A DNA stretch of 7,917 bases from Frankiales bacterium. Lineage in GTDB: Bacteria; Actinomycetota; Actinomycetes; Mycobacteriales; SCTD01. The translations under genes and the position numbers were made by a program. The notes under the pieces are model-generated. The model was not told the origin of the DNA. It was given only the letters and a program-made list of their open reading frames with translations, and made no database searches. Location of the stretch: assembly GCA_025464915.1 (NCBI GenBank), contig JAODNF010000369.1, positions 1 to 7,917 on the forward strand, written 5' to 3'. How positions within the stretch are numbered: position 1 is the first letter of the stretch; each line of letters opens with the position of its first letter. Shown here in pieces: positions 6,345 to 7,917 of this stretch.

Positions 6345-7309
6345 CAGGCCGTGAGCACCAGCTTGCCGAAGACGTCGCCACCGGCCAGCTTGGCGAAGCT
6401 GGTGGCCGCGTCGGACAGCGGCCGGACGTCGCTGACGACGGGTCGCAGGCCGGTGCTGACGCAGAACGACAGCAGGTCCTTCAGCTCGTCGCGCGTGCCC
6501 ATCGTGGAGCCGATCACCCTGAGCTGCAGGAAGAACAGCCGGTTGAGGTCGGCGCCCGGGTCGGCGCCGGTCGTCGCCCCCGACACGACCAGGGTGCCTC
6601 CCGGACGCAGCGCCTTCATGGAGTGCGACCAGGTCGCCTTCCCGACGGTCTCCAGCACCGCGTCGACCCGCTCCGGCAGCCGGGCACCGGTCTCGAAGAC
6701 GTCGTGGGCGCCCAGGTCGAGCGCCTGCTTGCGCTTGCCCTCGTCACGGCTGGTCGCCCAGACCCGGTAACCCGCATGCCGGGCCAGCGCGATCGCGGCG
6801 GTCGCCACACCGCCGCCGGCGCCCTGCACGAGGACGGTCTGCCCGGGGCGGAGACCAGCATGGGTGAAGAGCATGCGGTACGCCGTGAGCCAGGCCGTCG
6901 GCAGGCACGCCGCGTCCTCCCACGACAGCTCCGGCGGCTTGGGCAGGACGTTGCGCTCGGGCACCACGAGGACCTCCGACAGCGTGCCCTGGTGCTTCTC
7001 CGACAGCAGCGTGCGCTTCGGGTCGAGGGTCTCGTCCCCCGCCCAGCCGGGCGTCGACACCACCGCGTGCACGACGACCTCGGTGCCGTCGTCCAGGGTC
7101 CCTGCCGCGTCACAGCCGAGGGTCATCGGGAGCAGGTCCGGCGAGAGGCCGACGCCCTTCAGCGACCACAGGTCGTGGTGGTTGAGCGCGGCCGCCTTGA
7201 CCGTCACCCGCACCCATCCCTCGGGCACCTCGGGCGCGGGGCGCTCCCCCACGGTGAGACCCGACAGCGGGTCGTCGGCGGACTGGGACGTGCAGGTCAC
7301 GGCAAGCAT
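6344..7309 (-). CDS. Zinc-independent medium-chain NAD(P)-dependent oxidoreductase (quinone oxidoreductase-like)
   Basis: This 321-residue MDR-superfamily enzyme has a GroES-like N-terminal domain (ALNHHDLWSLKG at 41-52; GCDAAG at 65-70) followed by a Rossmann fold with the nucleotide-binding motif VQGAGGGVATAAI (161-173). The four-cysteine structural zinc loop of alcohol dehydrogenases is absent, and Cys66 sits in GCDAAG where zinc enzymes usually have GHE. It therefore probably belongs to the zinc-free quinone or enoyl reductase side, although such proteins are often labelled zinc-binding dehydrogenase. It probably reduces a quinone, enone or enoyl substrate with NADPH in the cytoplasm; the exact substrate is unknown. 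ATG 7309 is supported by a -10 box seven bases upstream. It overlaps the rhomboid gene by 1 bp, and no functional link between the two is known to me. Confidence 0.93.
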   Translation of the reverse strand: MLAVTCTSQSADDPLSGLTVGERPAPEVPEGWVRVTVKAAALNHHDLWSLKGVGLSPDLLPMTLGCDAAGTLDDGTEVVVHAVVSTPGWAGDETLDPKRTLLSEKHQGTLSEVLVVPERNVLPKPPELSWEDAACLPTAWLTAYRMLFTHAGLRPGQTVLVQGAGGGVATAAIALARHAGYRVWATSRDEGKRKQALDLGAHDVFETGARLPERVDAVLETVGKATWSHSMKALRPGGTLVVSGATTGADPGADLNRLFFLQLRVIGSTMGTRDELKDLLSFCVSTGLRPVVSDVRPLSDAATSFAKLAGGDVFGKLVLTA

Positions 7310-7322
7310 GCCGCCGACCTTA
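7310..7322 (-). promoter_or_regulatory. Leaderless-type promoter of the oxidoreductase-rhomboid operon
   Basis: On the minus strand TAAGGT (7322-7317) fits TANNNT and is followed by 7 bases (CGGCGGC) and then the ATG at 7309. Transcription would start at the ATG. The -35 region at 17 bp (TACGCT) is weak and falls in a 10-bp palindrome. Confidence 0.55.
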
Positions 7323-7339
7323 CGGGCACCCTCGTCGCC

Positions 7340-7349
7340 AGCGTACGCT
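7340..7349. repeat. 10-bp perfect palindrome over the -35 region of the oxidoreductase promoter
   Basis: AGCGTACGCT reads the same on both strands and covers the expected -35 position of the minus-strand promoter at 7317-7322. It could be an operator half-site pair, but a 10-bp palindrome in GC-rich DNA may be chance. Confidence 0.3.
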
Positions 7350-7380
7350 CCCCCCGCGCTCAGCGATGTCCCCCCGAGCG

Positions 7381-7405
7381 GACGTCGGAAACGGCGACCG
7401 ACGCC
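7381..7405 (-). terminator. Possible terminator hairpin after the malic enzyme gene
   Basis: On the minus strand GGCGTCGG (7405-7398) pairs with CCGACGTC (7388-7381): 8 pairs including one G-U, with a 9-nt loop. It lies about 64 bp past the malic enzyme stop and before the next promoter. No T tract follows. The rest of the 159-bp gap holds short repeats of AGCGGACG and its complement (7377-7388, 7416-7423, 7452-7463) and no gene that I can support. Confidence 0.25.
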
Positions 7406-7468
7406 GCACTCCCTTGCGTCCGCCGTGCCTGCGCCTGGCGTGGGCCGGTCAAGCGGACGCCGGCCGGC

Positions 7469-7917
7469 TCAGAGCCGGGCGACCCCGTCGCGACGGGCGG
7501 CCTCGGAGACCGCGGCAGCGACGGCCGGCGCGACCCGCGGGTCGAAGCACGACGGGATGACGCACTCCTCGGTCAGCTCGTCGGCGATCACGTCGGCAAG
7601 AGCCACGGCGGCAGCCTGCTTCATGCCCTCGGTGACGCAGCGGGCTCGGACGTCCATCGCGCCGCGGAAGACGCCGGGGAAGGCGAGCACGTTGTTGATC
7701 TGGTTCGGGAAGTCCGACCGGCCGGTGGCGATGACGCGGGCACCGGCGCGCTTGGCGTCGTCCGGGTGCACCTCGGGGTCGGGGTTGGCCATGGCGAACA
7801 CGAAGGCGTCCGGCGCCATCGACGCGACGGCCTCGAACGGGACCTTGCCGGCGGACAGGCCGATGAGGACGTCGGCTCCCGCCAGGGCGTCGTTGAACGA
7901 ACCCGTGAAGGCAGCCC
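7469..7917 (-). CDS. Malic enzyme (NAD(P)-dependent), C-terminal part (5' end outside window)
   Basis: This enzyme oxidatively decarboxylates malate to pyruvate and CO2, linking the TCA cycle to pyruvate. The 148 visible residues run in frame from the window edge. They contain LAGADVLIGLSAG of the NAD-binding domain, then FAMANPDPEVHPDDA, and then ATGRSDFPNQINNVLAFPG, whose Asn residues contact malate in the family. Next come FRGAMDVRA and the final helix region around IPSCFDPRVAPAVAAAV. The protein ends soon after, so there is no phosphotransacetylase domain of the E. coli MaeB type; it is the short bacterial form. The coenzyme choice cannot be judged from this part. The ATG at 7819 is internal. 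The stop codon sits in a short palindrome, CCGGCTC-A-GAGCCGG (7464-7478). Confidence 0.96.
   Translation of the reverse strand, partial: AAFTGSFNDALAGADVLIGLSAGKVPFEAVASMAPDAFVFAMANPDPEVHPDDAKRAGARVIATGRSDFPNQINNVLAFPGVFRGAMDVRARCVTEGMKQAAAVALADVIADELTEECVIPSCFDPRVAPAVAAAVSEAARRDGVARL

Noticed and set aside
6036..6770. 244-codon plus-strand open frame opposite the rhomboid and oxidoreductase
   Set aside because: It crosses the junction of two clear minus-strand genes and has no domain or start signal.
1..7917. tRNA, rRNA, CRISPR array, insertion sequence, prophage or riboswitch
   Set aside because: No cloverleaf-like segment, regular spaced repeat, transposase, integrase or long structured leader was seen; gaps are at most 159 bp and base composition is even.

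Overview
The window is very GC-rich, densely packed and strongly biased to G/C in third codon positions. It uses GTG and TTG as well as ATG starts, has many 1-4 bp gene overlaps, and carries TANNNT -10 boxes placed directly before start codons. All of this points to a high-GC actinobacterium. I cannot name the genus. The region looks like ordinary chromosome: I see no insertion sequence, integrase, tRNA, CRISPR array or base-composition break.

Layout, plus strand. (1) 1-2314 is an operon: the 3' part of the 2-oxoglutarate dehydrogenase/decarboxylase E1 gene (sucA/kgd, cut off by the window start), a 58-residue acidic protein of the DUF6104 type, and a two-domain VOC (glyoxalase-fold) protein. 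The genes overlap by 1 and 4 bp, and a 10-bp hairpin follows directly (2314-2344). (2) 2379-3598 holds an SRPBCC-fold protein and a small ABC/SMC-like ATPase (COG3910 type) overlapping by 4 bp; the first gene probably has a leaderless start. (3) 3679-5620 holds an isochorismatase-like cysteine hydrolase and, 16 bp later, a PLP-dependent group II decarboxylase. The upstream gap carries a well-formed promoter, a 20-nt-spaced direct repeat and an inverted repeat.

Layout, minus strand, read from the right edge. (4) 7917-7469 is the C-terminal third of a malic enzyme, cut off by the window end. (5) After a 159-bp gap, 7309-5592 carries a zinc-independent medium-chain (quinone-type) oxidoreductase and a rhomboid intramembrane protease, overlapping by 1 bp. 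The rhomboid and decarboxylase genes converge and overlap by 29 bp, and an imperfect 13-bp hairpin lies at the junction.

Two central-carbon enzymes (2-oxoglutarate dehydrogenase and malic enzyme) flank small operons of mostly uncharacterised enzymes. No intergenic gap exceeds 160 bp. I found no convincing undescribed multi-gene system. The items most worth a second look are the small DUF6104 protein coupled to the TCA-cycle gene, the hydrolase-decarboxylase pair with its possible operator, the SRPBCC-ATPase pair, and the hairpin at the convergent overlap.
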